A stretch of DNA of 64,000 nucleotides from Gymnorhina tibicen (taxonomy: Eukaryota; Chordata; Aves; Passeriformes; Artamidae). The notes beneath the pieces were generated by a model that was given only the letters and a program-made list of their open reading frames with translations, did not search any database and was not told where the DNA came from. The stretch covers positions 48,020 to 112,019 of the forward strand of contig VXAZ01008268.1 in assembly GCA_013399875.1 (NCBI GenBank), read 5' to 3'. Within the stretch, counting starts at the first letter, position 1. The number at the start of each line of letters is the position of its first letter. Position numbers and translations under genes: made by a program. Shown one piece after another: positions 1 through 11,000 of the stretch.

Positions 1-198
1 GGGTGGGGCGGCGAAGGGGGCTGCAGCAGATGTGGCTGCGGAGGGAGGGAGCGGGCGGGCCGTCGGGGCAGGGCGGCCGCCGCTCCCCGGGCCGCGGCAG
101 TGGGGTGCCGCGCCGCGCTCTCGGGGGGCTGCGTGGGGACGTCGGAGGAGGTGGTGGCAGTAGCAGTGACGTGACCGGCCCTTGCTTTGTCTCCGCAG
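1..198 (+). other. ZFP36L1: 3' end of ZFP36L1 intron 1 (CpG-rich)
   Basis: This stretch ends at a good splice acceptor: a pyrimidine-rich run (about 179-196) followed by CAG ending at 198. The next base starts a codon that continues the conserved ZFP36L1 reading frame in phase 0. The stretch is extremely GC- and CpG-rich, as expected of the CpG island over the promoter, first exon and intron of this immediate-early gene. Open frames run through it, but they match nothing known and disagree with the family's exon structure. A CRE-like octamer, TGACGTGA, lies at 167-174. That the rest of the intron and exon 1 lie upstream is inferred from the family's two-exon structure. Confidence 0.85.
189..198 (+). 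other. ZFP36L1: Splice acceptor of ZFP36L1 exon 2
   Basis: The sequence reads as a short polypyrimidine stretch ending in CCGCAG, with the AG at 197-198. Splicing here gives the codons for Ser-Asn-Lys-Met-Leu-Asn-Tyr-Ser, matching the start of exon 2 in vertebrate ZFP36L1 (Gly-Asn-Lys-Met-Leu-Asn-Tyr-Ser in human). An alternative AG at 199-200 would shift the frame and is rejected. A possible branch-point region is the TGACGTGACC stretch about 20-30 bases upstream. Confidence 0.85.
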
Positions 199-1149
199 AG
201 CAACAAGATGTTGAATTACAGCCCCTCGAGTGTCAGCGGGTGCCTGCTGGACAGGAAGGCGGTGGGCACCCCGGCGGGCGGAGGTTTCCCTAGGAGGCAT
301 TCTGTCACCCTGCCTAACTCCAAGTTTCACCAGAACCAGCTCCTCAGCAGCCTGAAAGGGGAGCCGGCTCCCATGCTGGGCCCCCGGGAAAGCCGCTTCC
401 GGGACCGCTCCTTCTCCGAGGGTGGCGAGCGCCTGCTGCAGCAAAAGCAGCCCGGGGGACAGGTCAACTCCAGCCGCTACAAGACGGAGCTGTGCCGCCC
501 CTTCGAGGAGAACGGTGCCTGCAAGTATGGTGACAAGTGCCAGTTCGCCCACGGCATCCACGAGCTGCGGAGCCTCACCCGTCACCCCAAGTACAAGACC
601 GAGCTGTGCCGCACCTTCCACACCATCGGCTTCTGCCCCTATGGGCCGCGCTGCCACTTCATCCACAACGCGGAGGAGCGCCGCGCCGTGGCGGGGAGCC
701 GGGAGCCCGCAGTCACCGACAGACCCCGCCTGCAGCACAGCTTCAGCTTCGCCGGCTTCCCCAGCACTGCTGCCAGCGGGCTGCTGGACAGCCCCACTTC
801 CATCACACCGCCGCCCATGCTGAGCGCCGACGACCTGCTGGGCTCCCCCACCTTGCCTGACTGCGCCAGCAACCCTTTCACCTTCTCCAGCCAGGAGCTG
901 GTCAGTCTCTTCGCCCCCAGCATGGGGGTGCCGGTGCCCAGCGGGAGCTCCCCCACCACCTTCTTGTTCAGGCCCATGTCGGAGTCCCCCAACATGTTTG
1001 ACTCGCCACCCAGTCCTCAGGACTCTCTCTCTGACCAGGAGGGCTATCTGAGCAGCTCCAGCAGCAGCCACAGCGGCTCAGATTCCCCTATCCTGGACAC
1101 CTCAAGACGTCTTCCCATCTTCAGCAGACTCTCCATCTCCGACGACTAA
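199..1149 (+). CDS. ZFP36L1: ZFP36L1 (TIS11B/BRF1) exon 2: CCCH zinc-finger mRNA-decay factor, 5' partial
   Basis: This exon encodes 316 residues and the stop. With the roughly 19 residues of exon 1, which is outside the window, the protein would be about 335 residues, close to human (338). It binds AU-rich elements in short-lived mRNAs and recruits the CCR4-NOT deadenylase to destroy them. Two CX8CX5CX3H zinc fingers are intact: finger 1 has Cys codons at 493, 520 and 538 and His at 550. Finger 2 has Cys at 607, 634 and 652 and His at 664. Each is preceded by the family lead-in YKTEL, with an 18-residue linker between the fingers. The C-terminus [14 protein letters not shown] (1105-1146) is the CNOT1-binding tail. 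Likely 14-3-3/MK2/AKT phosphosites are kept: Ser at 301 (RRHS), Ser at 415 (RDRSFS), and Ser at 739 or 745 (LQHSFSF). The identity, as opposed to ZFP36 or ZFP36L2, rests on near-identity along the whole length, including the [17 protein letters not shown] block. The in-frame ATG at 187 is intronic and is not the start. Confidence 0.97.
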   Translation, partial: SNKMLNYSPSSVSGCLLDRKAVGTPAGGGFPRRHSVTLPNSKFHQNQLLSSLKGEPAPMLGPRESRFRDRSFSEGGERLLQQKQPGGQVNSSRYKTELCRPFEENGACKYGDKCQFAHGIHELRSLTRHPKYKTELCRTFHTIGFCPYGPRCHFIHNAEERRAVAGSREPAVTDRPRLQHSFSFAGFPSTAASGLLDSPTSITPPPMLSADDLLGSPTLPDCASNPFTFSSQELVSLFAPSMGVPVPSGSSPTTFLFRPMSESPNMFDSPPSPQDSLSDQEGYLSSSSSSHSGSDSPILDTSRRLPIFSRLSISDD

Positions 1150-1751
1150 TCTGGGGTTTCCTCTTGCCCCTCCCCACCTCTATTACAATGTTAAGCTGAA
1201 CTCCCCCAATCTTGTCCCCAGTAGTCCAAGCTGGATGTTAACATGTCCGCCTGCCTGCCTAATACCCACTGGCTTAAACCTTAAGTGCCAAAATTCCGAT
1301 GAGAAGCAATAACGTTTACAAAATTAGTGCCTTTTAACACTTTCACTGTGACTGTATTACCTCTCCAGCTGCAGAGGGCACCAGCAGCTCTGTACACTTC
1401 CAGATGTGCAGGAAATGTCCGAATCCGGCTCCCTCCACTGGCCATGTACTGCATCGCCTTCTCCCAGTCCCTTCCCAACTGGCCAGTTTCTGCTAGGCTG
1501 CAGGCATGTGGGCAAGTGTTAACATCCAGTCCTCTTCCCTCCCCCTCCGCCCCCCAAAAGACTAAATCTTGCCTGGATCTGCTCAGGTCTGCGGGAAGAA
1601 AAGCTGAGAACGGACAAAGATTGTAACATGAGTGGGACTTCGACTGGGAGGAAGAAAACAAAATGAAAAAAAAGCAAAAAACAGATGGACTATGAGAGAC
1701 TTGATTTTGGTGCTAAAAGTTCCCCATGTATACATGTGACATCTTAAAACA

Positions 1752-1757
1752 AATAAA
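1752..1757 (+). terminator. Possible proximal poly(A) signal AATAAA
   Basis: A canonical hexamer lies about 600 bases after the stop codon, followed within about 20 bases by a GT-rich patch. Use of it would give a short 3'UTR lacking all three UAUUUAU elements. Usage cannot be told from sequence alone. Confidence 0.35.
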
Positions 1758-2004
1758 GAAATAGAGGGGTGGGGCCAACAGAAGTCATTCCACACACACA
1801 AGTTCATGTAAACAAAGTTCCAGTAGACATAGCTTTAATGGTTTTGCTCTAGAGTACTTTAGACCTATCTTAGAGCACTCACGCCAAGCTTTTTATTATT
1901 TTTTTTCTGGGTTTTTAATTTTGTATAACTTTTCAGAAATTGGAGAGCAAATTTTGCTTGTCACTGCACAACAATATAAAAAGCTTATTTAACTTATCAA
2001 AACG

Positions 2005-2011
2005 TATTTAT
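2005..2011 (+). promoter_or_regulatory. AU-rich element heptamer TATTTAT in the 3'UTR
   Basis: This is the exact UAUUUAU core recognised by ZFP36-family tandem CCCH fingers, in sense orientation within the ZFP36L1 3'UTR. It sits in the context GTATTTATTG. The family's preference for this core is established; binding here is inferred. Confidence 0.6.
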
Positions 2012-2042
2012 TGCCGAAACCTTTGCTTTTTAATTTTGTTCA

Positions 2043-2049
2043 TATTTAT
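2043..2049 (+). promoter_or_regulatory. AU-rich element heptamer TATTTAT in the 3'UTR
   Basis: This second exact UAUUUAU core lies 38 bases downstream of the first, in the same AT-rich part of the 3'UTR. Such spacing could allow paired binding, which is an inference. Confidence 0.6.
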
Positions 2050-2263
2050 CGGGATGATGAATCCATAGAATATATTCTTTTATGTTTAAATTATGATCTT
2101 CCATATTAATCTTAAGATTGTGAAGTGTCTTTTTTCCTTTTTTCCCCCCACAGTTTAATATATTATACTACAATGACATTTTTTGTAACTTTACACTTTT
2201 TTTGGTTATTTTATTTTAAAAAATGAAAAATTAATTTAAAAAAATGCAAAAACTGTGTTTGGA

Positions 2264-2272
2264 TTATTTATT
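2264..2272 (+). promoter_or_regulatory. AU-rich nonamer TTATTTATT in the 3'UTR
   Basis: This is the optimal UUAUUUAUU nonamer for the ZFP36-family tandem zinc fingers, in sense orientation. It is the best single decay element in the transcript and suggests that the protein can act on its own mRNA. Autoregulation is known in this family; for this copy it is inferred from sequence. Confidence 0.65.
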
Positions 2273-2389
2273 TTAGAACTCCCTTCCCCTTTTTTGTGTT
2301 GGACTGCAAATGGAGTTGTTGTGCATCTTTGCCTTTTCTCTTCTCCTTCTCTTCCCCTCTCCCGGGTCTTGCCTACCTGGGCTTTAGAA

Positions 2390-2397
2390 TGTACATA
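2390..2397 (+). promoter_or_regulatory. Pumilio-type element TGTACATA in the 3'UTR
   Basis: The octamer matches the Pumilio consensus UGUANAUA exactly and lies in sense orientation in the 3'UTR. A single octamer can occur by chance, so function is unproven. Confidence 0.35.
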
Positions 2398-2710
2398 CCT
2401 GAGCTCTATTGCGAGACAGACAACGTGGAAGGAAGACCTTTTTCTTCCTCTAATTGTATAGATTCTTCAAGGAGAAGAGCCTTAGGCTCAAAGTGCCTAT
2501 CTGAAGACATTCCAAATACAGTTTGTCTTTGCATTTCTGTATTCCAAGTTTGGAGTTTTCCTTGCCAAGGTGAATGGGACTGGCACAAAGAGAATAATGA
2601 ATGTAATTTTTTTCCCCCTGTTACTGTTCGCTACACTGCTTTTTCTTCCTCTTTGTGTGAGTTTATTTAAAAGAGAATCTCTTTTGTAATGACTGTTTGC
2701 AGTTTAAATC

Positions 2711-2716
2711 AATAAA
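2711..2716 (+). terminator. ZFP36L1 distal poly(A) signal AATAAA
   Basis: A canonical hexamer with a plausible cleavage site about 15-25 bases on (near 2731-2741) and a T/G-rich downstream element at about 2744-2760. After it the 3'UTR-like AT-rich character stops, so I take it as the main transcript end. Confidence 0.8.
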
Positions 2717-2741
2717 CCCCAAGTTTTTTCAAGAAACTGAC

Positions 2742-5700
2742 AGTGGAGCTCGTTTTACTTGCAAAAATTGAGGGGCTGGTTTTAGACAACCCCATAAATG
2801 CAGATACTTCCCTTCTCTTGACCCTTGAGGTGCCTGCCCACAGTGTGCTCAGGCATCCCTCTGTCATTTCTCACTGATTCAGTGGGTCAGCCCTGTAAGT
2901 GCTTGGGAGCAGATCAGTGGCAGCAGATACCTGATGTGACCTATCCCGGTGGCCTCTAACCTTCTCTGTCTCTTATGGAGTGCTTGAGTCACTCAGTCTA
3001 TTCCTGACAACTTCTTTCTGATCAGCATGGCTTAAACCTGGGATCAGCTTTCGTTGCTTGTGTGCCTTGTGTGTTCCTGCATAGCTCCTTCCCCTTCAAG
3101 GAGGGCTAATGTGTGTTTTGAGTGAGGCTAAAGTGAGATGTTGAAGTGTTACAGATACTCCAAATCTCAGTCCCGGCTTGTTAGTGGTGTTGGTCTGCTT
3201 GCACAGAGGGGCTGTTTGGTGCTTTGTGGGGGAGAGGAACATGAACCCCCAGCAAAGTCTCAAGTGTATGCACACATCCCCCTGCTATCGTGTTTAAGCC
3301 CTTGTACATCTTGAAGTATCAGCAACCCCAGAAACTTCTTTGGCCATTGGTTTTATTTAGGAACACATCCTTGCCAGCACTGCTTATGGTGTTAAGTCTT
3401 GTGTTTTTACCTTTGAGGTCTCCTGTGGAGCAAGCTTTTGCTTCCAAACTGAGGCTGAAATGTTGCTGCCGAACCAGCAATCCTTCAGCTGTCTTAACAT
3501 GCCTCAATGTTCAGATTCCCTAATTCATGTTGGAAAAGTTCCTGCCAAACAAAAGCTGCAGGATACTTCAAGGCTTACACTGGTGAACCTTCTCTGCTGT
3601 TGGCTTTATACACTTGTGTGGTCTGGCACTAAAGGTGAGCTGCATGGAGGAGAGACGGAGGAAGAAGAGTGTTGGTGATGGAAGCTGCTTCCCTGGAACA
3701 CTGCAAAAGCTCTATGGGGAGTTTGCTTGGCAGATACTGACGTAAACTAGGACATGGTGTGGTCTGGGTGCTGATCTCTGAGAGAAGAGCCTCAGGCACA
3801 GCTTCAGCACTGCTGGCCTTCAGCGTTACTGTTGACTGCAGCCTTGCTCCTGGGCATAAAGGCAATGAGCCTCATGTGAGGGATGGGTTCTGCCTGGGAG
3901 ACTCGTGCCCAGTTGCAGCAAGGCCCAGGTGTGCCTCAATCTGCTGCTGGGAACCGAGCTGTCGGCCCCTGGCCCCTGAAGAGTGAGACGTTATCTGATC
4001 TGGTGAGGATGCCTATTGCAGGGCACACACATGGAGCTTGAAACTGCTTGCTTCCGTTCTGGACTTTCTGTGCAGCTCTTCAAATAAATAGTCTTTGACC
4101 AGTTAATAATTGATGAAGAAAATAGCTGTATCAGTTGCACAATGCTATTGGTATGACAAACAACCAGGAAGCTGTGCTAAAAGTAGGTCTTTGCTTATGG
4201 TTCTTGGGTACTTCCCTTGTCCTTCAAGTGCACTGATTCTGGGAAGCCAACACCGTTCTTCTGCGAGTTCATTAATGGTATATGCTCTGTCACTCTGTGT
4301 TTTGCTTTTTGAAACTAACCTTGAGCTGGTTCACGCAGGGGATAGAGAAGAGCAGAACAGGATGCAAGAGCCTTCAGCAATGAAAGGGTTTACCTGATCT
4401 GATACCATTAGGATTCATTGCAGCTTTGGTATGTGGCAGCAGATAACTCTGGAGAGACTTCTCCTTCCTTGCATTTCCCATGGATGAGTTGTCCATGCTC
4501 TTTCTCACAGGGTTATCAAGTTCACCTAATGGTTGTTTAGGTGAACCTACCACAGCTGGTATTAGCCTAGCCAAGGCTCGGAGAAGTATAAATAGCCTAT
4601 GCTGATGTGATAGTTTTGAGACATACATTCCTCTGACTCAAGGACTCCTTCACTCTGGCTTACTGATTTAGTGCATGGGACTTTCAGGGTGGCCATAAAA
4701 TAGGGCTGGCCTGTGCATTGGCGCAGTTTTTCCTGGCGTGTCTGGTGTGGCAGGGCAGAGAGAAGCGCCCACAAGAACAAGATGCCTGTAGGATGCTGTG
4801 GCAAAGTGTGCCGCAGTACACTTTACAGGTTGCACTTACAGTTCTTACTGTGGGGCAGGGGGACACCTATGGTGGCTCTTGCTTCTCTTTGCATACATTT
4901 TGTTGTAGTCATGGATGCTTCCTGTGAGCTCCTTCTAAAAAGGGATTTGGTCCATGCCTCTGGGCTACAGGTGTTTGCTGTTTTTGGCTTTGAAGTCAGG
5001 TGAGTCTAGTGCTATCCATCCTCAACATATCTTGGAAATTAGAGCCATTGTGTATGGCTGTCTGTGCCAGTTGCCTCTTGGTATGGAATAATGTGATGAC
5101 TTTAATCTACAGCTCCAGGTGTCTCAGATCCCACCCTGGTACCTACCTCCCTCCTTCCTAACTCCTGCAACATCTGTATGTGTCCCAGAGACACTATTGA
5201 CTACTCACTTCTTTGCTATGGGCTTTCGTGCCAAAACACCTTCAGTTCTGCAATTAGGGCCTGTAGAAGAAGGGGCCGTCTCATTTCCTGAATGTCATAG
5301 GAGAGGGATGAAAAGTCAAATAGGGTTTCTGTTGGTTTTGTTTTTAAAGGCATTTGGGAACTTAACTTGGCCAACCTTTGTTTAGTATCACTTGTACGTA
5401 GACGTGGTGTGCCAGATTGCAAGTGACAAAAAATACCATTTAAAAGGAACCCTGAAATTCTCCAAGTTCCTGGTCCTGACAGAGTTTGTCTCATCAGTGT
5501 AGTCATGAAATTGGGAGGCAGAGAAGGAAAGAATTTGGAGAAGAAATACGCCTGGAGCACTTACAAGCTGGCTCAAATTTTCAGTCTGTATGGTTCCTAT
5601 GCAGTAAGTGCAATGGTCTGTGCATGGGACTTTGGGCTGCAGCTGCAAATCACCTAGGGAAGAACGGGCTCTGCCAGACCTTTGCACAGCAGAGGGGAGA

Positions 5701-6930
5701 TGGCAGTGGGGCAGGAAAGGATGGGGTCACCATTAGAGATCAAGAGCTAGAGACTGAGTCCACAGAGCGTGGGGATAGCACGGGTGAGAAAGAAGCCATG
5801 CTGTCTAGAGTCTGAAGAGTAATGGTGTTCAGGTGCATAAAGGCTAATAAACTGGGCCTCTCCAGTGGGGCTCAAGAGCATCAAATTGAGGGGAAGGTCT
5901 GGCTAATGTAGCCTGCTGAATACTATCTGATGACCATGCCCAAGGATATGAATGACTATTAAGATGCAGTAATACAGGCAAAAACCACAGCATGCCCTTT
6001 ACACTTGCTAATTGCTGCAATTTGTGTGGTCTGTGTTGGGGAAAGCTAGCATGTGCTTGAGTCTGGAGAAGGAGGCTTTGGGAGAAGGTGCTGTGGTCAG
6101 TGTGTGAACAAAGAGGCTCCTGACTTCAGTGCTGGGGGTGTTGTGGGAGCTGGAGGCTGAAGACATGTCCGGGGGCAGCACTGACACAAGAACACTGCCT
6201 GGGAGGGACAGAGAGGCTCGTGCTTCAGGGAGGCTCCTCATGCCTTACATTACAACAGGCAAACATGGAGATGTGAGGTCTGGTACCATGCAGTGGGGGT
6301 GATGAGGCAGTTCTGCTGCAGAGGGGTGGTGTGCTGAGTGACCAGATGCTCCGGCAACAAGCGAAAGTGTGGTGAGTGAAGTGAAAATAGGCAAAAAGTT
6401 TTAAGAGTGAAGAATGGTGCCTTTCTTACCTGGGCCCCACAGAAGAGGGATCAGGAGGAGCTCATAGCAGAAGCAGTTTGAGGTGTATGAACCAGCCATA
6501 AACAGGAGGAAAACAGCAAAACCAGTGTTAGGAAGGAGTTATCTGGGAGCAAGGGGTGAAGGAGTTGTAGAGGGTCTCTTGGGCTGGGAACACTGGGACG
6601 GATGGTGAGACTGGCTTGGTGGGGACACTTCAAGCATCTGCTGGGAACTCGCAGAACACCTCTTTCCCTCGAGACTGAGTTCAGGCCAAAGTGTTAGAAG
6701 ATGATTCTGCCTGGTGATGTAAAATGTCCTTTGTTTGGAGACTCTTTCACCCATTCCGCAATGCCTTTTCCTCACAAAGCCGATGCTTATTCCCTAGAAT
6801 ACTTCCAGAAAAAAAAAAAAAAAGTTCCTCTAAGACACTCTAAACCAATACCTGCTGTGACTAAGCCCTGTGGGCAGCTCCGCAGCTGATTTATATCCTC
6901 CTCCTCCAAACTGAAGGGGTTAGAGTGGAA
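2742..6930. other. Intergenic, no gene seen
   Basis: About 4.2 kb of unremarkable mixed-composition DNA. Open frames are short, overlap on both strands and carry no recognisable domain. A 15-base poly(A) run lies at 6809-6823. I recognised no interspersed repeat or RNA gene in it. Confidence 0.6.
6809..6823. repeat. Poly(A) run, 15 bases
   Basis: An uninterrupted A homopolymer just upstream of the CpG-rich block. No recognisable retrocopy precedes it, so it is treated as a simple repeat. Confidence 0.8.
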
Positions 6931-7205
6931 ACAGACGCGGCGTTAAACATAGCCGAGGGCAGCGAGCAGGACAACGCTGCAGTGGGGCGGGAGGAAGCGG
7001 GGCTGCGGGGCGGCTGCTGCCAGGCGTGACGCCGGTTCGGGTTTCCTCGTAGGCAGAACAGAGCTCCTTTTGGCTGGTGCAGCTTTATGGGCTCGCCTGG
7101 GTTTATTATACTGCAAATGTTTTGAATTCCACATGTTAATTTCCAGAGAGGCTTTGTTTCACTTCTGCTGCTTCCCCCCTCGGCCGCCCCCCCCGCCCGG
7201 TTTTG
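6930..7205. promoter_or_regulatory. CpG-dense block 4.2 kb downstream of ZFP36L1
   Basis: About 15 CpG dinucleotides occur in roughly 115 bases (6935-7050), with four more at about 7180-7200 in a C/G-rich stretch. The surrounding tens of kilobases are CpG-depleted, as is usual for methylated vertebrate DNA. Persistent CpGs suggest an unmethylated element such as a promoter of a non-coding transcript or an active enhancer. The AT-richer stretch between (7065-7140) might be a protected core. No coding exon is recognised here. Confidence 0.45.
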
Positions 7206-7847
7206 ATTTCTTTTTTTTTTTTATTACCACTGCCTTAACCTCTTCTTTTTGACTGGGTTTTCGTAATAGCTGCCGTTTTCTGAGCAAACAGAGGACTGGA
7301 GTTCTCCCTGCCTGGGCTCCAGCTGCAAATTAATCTCTTTTCATAGTTTTGTTTTATGTCCGCCCACTATCCCCACCACATTAACTTAGTCAACACATGG
7401 AAGTGAAATTTTTCCATCCAGGATCCTGCGGGTTGTAAGGCTGTTGTGGAGCACGTGACTGCCAGCTCCAGAGTTTTCTTGCACCTCTGGGGGGAAGGAA
7501 GTTTTCTCATCCCCCACATATGTGAGCGGTTGTCGGTGGGATGTGAAAGGTTTTAACAACTGGAGTCGGTGGAAACATTTCAGGATTCAGCATTTCTGTG
7601 TGTATTTAAAGTCCCAGCACAGCAACTGGGTGGAGGCACAGCCGTAGGTAGGGTGTGTTTGCAATGCCTCTGGTGCTACCAGACCACTGCTTAGCAAATG
7701 AGCTGGTCGGGGGGTTCTCCATGGAGTCCTGCTCTCCCTGCAGGGGTTTTATCTCCCTCCCAGGGAGGGCAGAAAGTGCAAGCAGTGACAATATTGGCAA
7801 AGATGGATGGAATCTGCTTGGCTTGCGTAGGTGTAGTTTGTAATTTC
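7206..7847. other. Intergenic, no gene seen
   Basis: Starts with a T-rich run (about 7210-7222), followed by mixed sequence. No gene, repeat or RNA was recognised. Confidence 0.5.
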
Positions 7848-8075
7848 TACATGATGCCTTTCACACACGGGCCTGGGAGGACTTTACAGGTATTTGAGAC
7901 ACTTGGCAAATATAACTGTACCTATTCCACAGGTTTTGAAACCCTGTTAGAGATAACAACTGCCAGGTAAAGGGGATTGTCCGGCAGTGGCACAGTATCA
8001 CAGAAAGAGCTGCAAAAATAATTCAGGACTCCTGATACTTTTTCTCCTGTCATAGTCTCCAGGCAACAGCAAATA
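7848..8075 (-). repeat. Ancient MIR-type SINE, minus strand
   Basis: Read on the plus strand, the segment follows the reverse complement of an amniote MIR-type SINE. A tail-like piece (ATGCCTTTCA, then a GGACTTTACA match to the 'AAGTGCTTTACA' tail) comes first. Core-like pieces follow, with CAGTGGCA and AGAGCTG leading to TTCAGGACTCCTGA. The order and spacing of these pieces fit one diverged insertion. Identity is by eye from remembered consensus only. Confidence 0.5.
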
Positions 8076-11000
8076 TTTCTCCTGAATACTCTGGATGAGC
8101 AGATGCCAACGTTGATTCACAGGAAAAGGATGTAGCCACGCAAGCCATAGAAATGTTGTTCGGGATGGTAGCCACGGCCCCTAAGGAGACATTAAGCAAT
8201 ATGGAACAAACGCCAATGAATCTCTTAAAGCTCTTGCTATGTTTGCTGTAAATAGATTTCTTGAGCAGTCTTAGGTGGCAACCTTTGTGATTTACCTTGA
8301 TTACAGCTACGTGGAGAAAATATACTGTGTTTCACAGCTCTGGAGATGCTGCTAGGGCTTTTGAGCACTAGCAAAGTCCTGGTTTACTAAGAAGTTAAAG
8401 TCACAAGGTATGAGGAAAGCTTTAATTTAAGGCCCACAGCAGAGAGTAAAAGGCGCTTTTGCTTGGAAAAAGGATGGCAGTGAAAATGTGCAAAGAGGCT
8501 CCCTGTTTATTTTCTCTCATACTCAGATCTTCTGTGCTGTGTTTAGAAGTAACCCCATTTCCCCCCATTATTATACTTACAAACTTATAATGAGATTGAA
8601 AAGCTGAGAACAAACCTAATTCACCCCTCTTAAGGGTGCCCAGCCAAAAGAGTTAGAGCTGCAGAAAATCATTTTCCTCTTAGGTTTAGGTAACGTGCGC
8701 TTTGGATTCATTGACTGAATCTGCTGACCAAGATACTTTCTTTCTTCCAACAATTTTTCTGACCAGAAAAACACTTCCAGTGTGGATGAAAACAGAACCG
8801 GAGATGTTTTGAAAACACGTAAAAGTTTGTTTCAAAAGGGAGCAGTTCGTAAGAAACTGAGGGCAGACAGCTGGGGGAGGCCAGTGGTCCACAGCCTGTG
8901 GGGTTATCAGTGTGTCACCCAGATTGGCAGAGACTTCTAGTGAGTCATTCAGACCTCTTTTAACTGTGACAGGACTGAACTCATTATTCTCAAACCACCT
9001 CTCAGGCAGAGGGAGTTGACTATTGATAGCCTTGAAGGTCTCCAGCACCGAGGTGTGCACAGCATTACCTTGCCAGGGAGTTTCAACACTCAGGCAATTT
9101 TAACCTCTCTATATGTAACCTAATACTGGACCTGAATGTCTCCTACAGAGGTTTGTGGCCACTAACTTTTTGTCCCATTGCCTTTGATTAACAAGGCTGG
9201 AGCCCAGCTTCCAGACAAAGTCCTGCAAAATGGCGCGTGTGGTGTTACCTTTCAGCTTTCCTGCCAGCTGTTCTCTTCTCCAGCCTGTTCCCAGGGAATG
9301 TGATTTTCAAAACCTTTTCACGCTTCTCTTCCCATGTCTGCTAAAAAATAGAGGATGTCCTAGACCCACCCTGGACTTTCATTTTCAGCCTGGTTCTGCA
9401 CTTGATGGTGCTGTCCTGCCTTTGGTTCTTGAGGTGGTAAATTTAACCTTCCCAGCCTAATGTGGGATGAGGTCAGGAGAAAAGCACTATGTCAAATTAC
9501 ATTGGTTCTGCTAGGAATACCATGGGAATCAGAGTTCGACCTCTTGTCGCAGCATTGCGCTGCCAGCCAGGGCCCTGCCCCATTACTGTGGGGCATCCTG
9601 GCTCCTCTCACACAGCCCAGCAGCGCTGGGTGCCTGATTATGCAGAGTTTATCCCCACTGGTTGCATGTATGAACATGTGTGCATACATAATATCTAGTG
9701 ACTAGCTCTGATATTAGCACTGTGCTTCAGGGCACCCAGGGTCCCTGCGCTATCACCCCACTGTCAGGCTGGAGCAGCCCAGGGCCCCTGCCACTGCACT
9801 CAAAGGAAGCCATAGTCCTGCCCTTTGGTTTTCCTCCCTGAAGGAGAGACATTATTCCCTATCCCCAGGGAACATCAGCTTTGAAACACGAGTTGTTTTG
9901 TTTCCATTTACCATTATCTTGGTTTACATAAATTACAGCGCTTAACAGAGGTCATAAAATTATCTGGCTTCAAAAAAATTCGGCTGTAGAGTTTGGCCCT
10001 GTGGCCTCCCTGCGGCCTCCCTGATCAGCTCATCTCCAAGGGGCAAACATGCACTGGAAAAAGAAACAGCCTCTCCTTGTTCATCACAAATGGTTGTCTC
10101 CCCATTGTATCAGCAATGCCTTGCCTAGTGTTGGTCAGTATAGAAAAGTACAACAAGCCTTTCACCATGTGCTGCTTCACCCTTCTGAATGACTCTGCCA
10201 AGTTATTTAAATCAACCAAATCATCCACCATCCCTCACCAGTGGCCACCACATCACCAACATTTTAGAATCAAGTTCTGCCCTGGAAAGGAGGCTCCTTG
10301 ACAAAGCAGTGATACTCCTCACTGAGGGATGTTGGAGCACCTCTGGGTGTACTGCAAGTAAAATATTGTCTCTTAACATCTGCCTCATCTGGAAACTGAA
10401 TGGCAGGCTGGCTGGTTTTAGGAATCACTCTTGACCTGTGTTAGGATTTCAGCAAGAATCTGGTTTCCAATTGTGGCATGGTAAGGAAACAGGATAGACT
10501 AGATGCCTAGTGTATCCAAATAAAAAACCCAAACCAATAAAATCTTATTTTAGCTGCTGAAACAGAAACTATGAATCTAAATACCCATAAGGAGTAGATG
10601 AGCTGGACAACCAGCAATATCAGACAGGCATTGTTCCAGCAATGGTATCTGCACTTTATTTCTGTCGGCGAGTTTAGGTAGTGGTGTGTCTCTTTCTTCA
10701 TTAAAAACTGGTAGATAGCGAGGTCCAAGATGACGATTTATATAATTAGAAATTTCAAAAGAATATATTATGCATCTTTTTCTGGTACATAGAGATTAAC
10801 TGTGAAAAGGCCAGAGCTGGCAGAAATGTGGATTACCTCAATTTTTGCACATCTTTCTTTGTGCTCCCACTTGTAGGACTAGGACTGCCATGACTCTTTC
10901 CCACAATGGAAGGTGGCAATGAAAGATGATCAGGGATCCAGCCTGTTCCTCTGCCTCATCTAAGTAAAACACAAAAGTGGACAGGAAGCATGAATGCTAA

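Larger units (their letters stand above)
1150..2735 (+). other. ZFP36L1: ZFP36L1 3' untranslated region
   Basis: The 3'UTR is about 1.6 kb, running from the stop codon to the predicted cleavage site after the AATAAA at 2711. Its first third is mixed in composition. The part from about 1640 to 2290 is strongly AT-rich and contains several AUUUA cores, including three UAUUUAU heptamers that match the binding site of the family's own zinc fingers. A Pumilio-type octamer TGTACATA lies at 2390-2397. An earlier AATAAA at 1752-1757 could give a short isoform lacking all three heptamers. Open frames within it are not coding candidates. Confidence 0.85.

Noticed and set aside
187..198. ATG at 187 as the ZFP36L1 start codon
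   Set aside because: It is in frame but lies upstream of the splice acceptor, within intron sequence. The family starts in exon 1 with a separate short coding segment.
3..293. 96-codon open frame overlapping the intron and the start of exon 2
   Set aside because: It crosses the splice acceptor in a frame different from ZFP36L1, is Gly/Arg-rich as any GC-rich frame would be, and matches nothing known.
422..995. Open frames on both strands inside ZFP36L1 exon 2
   Set aside because: They are shadows of the high-GC coding exon, which itself encodes the intact CCCH protein.
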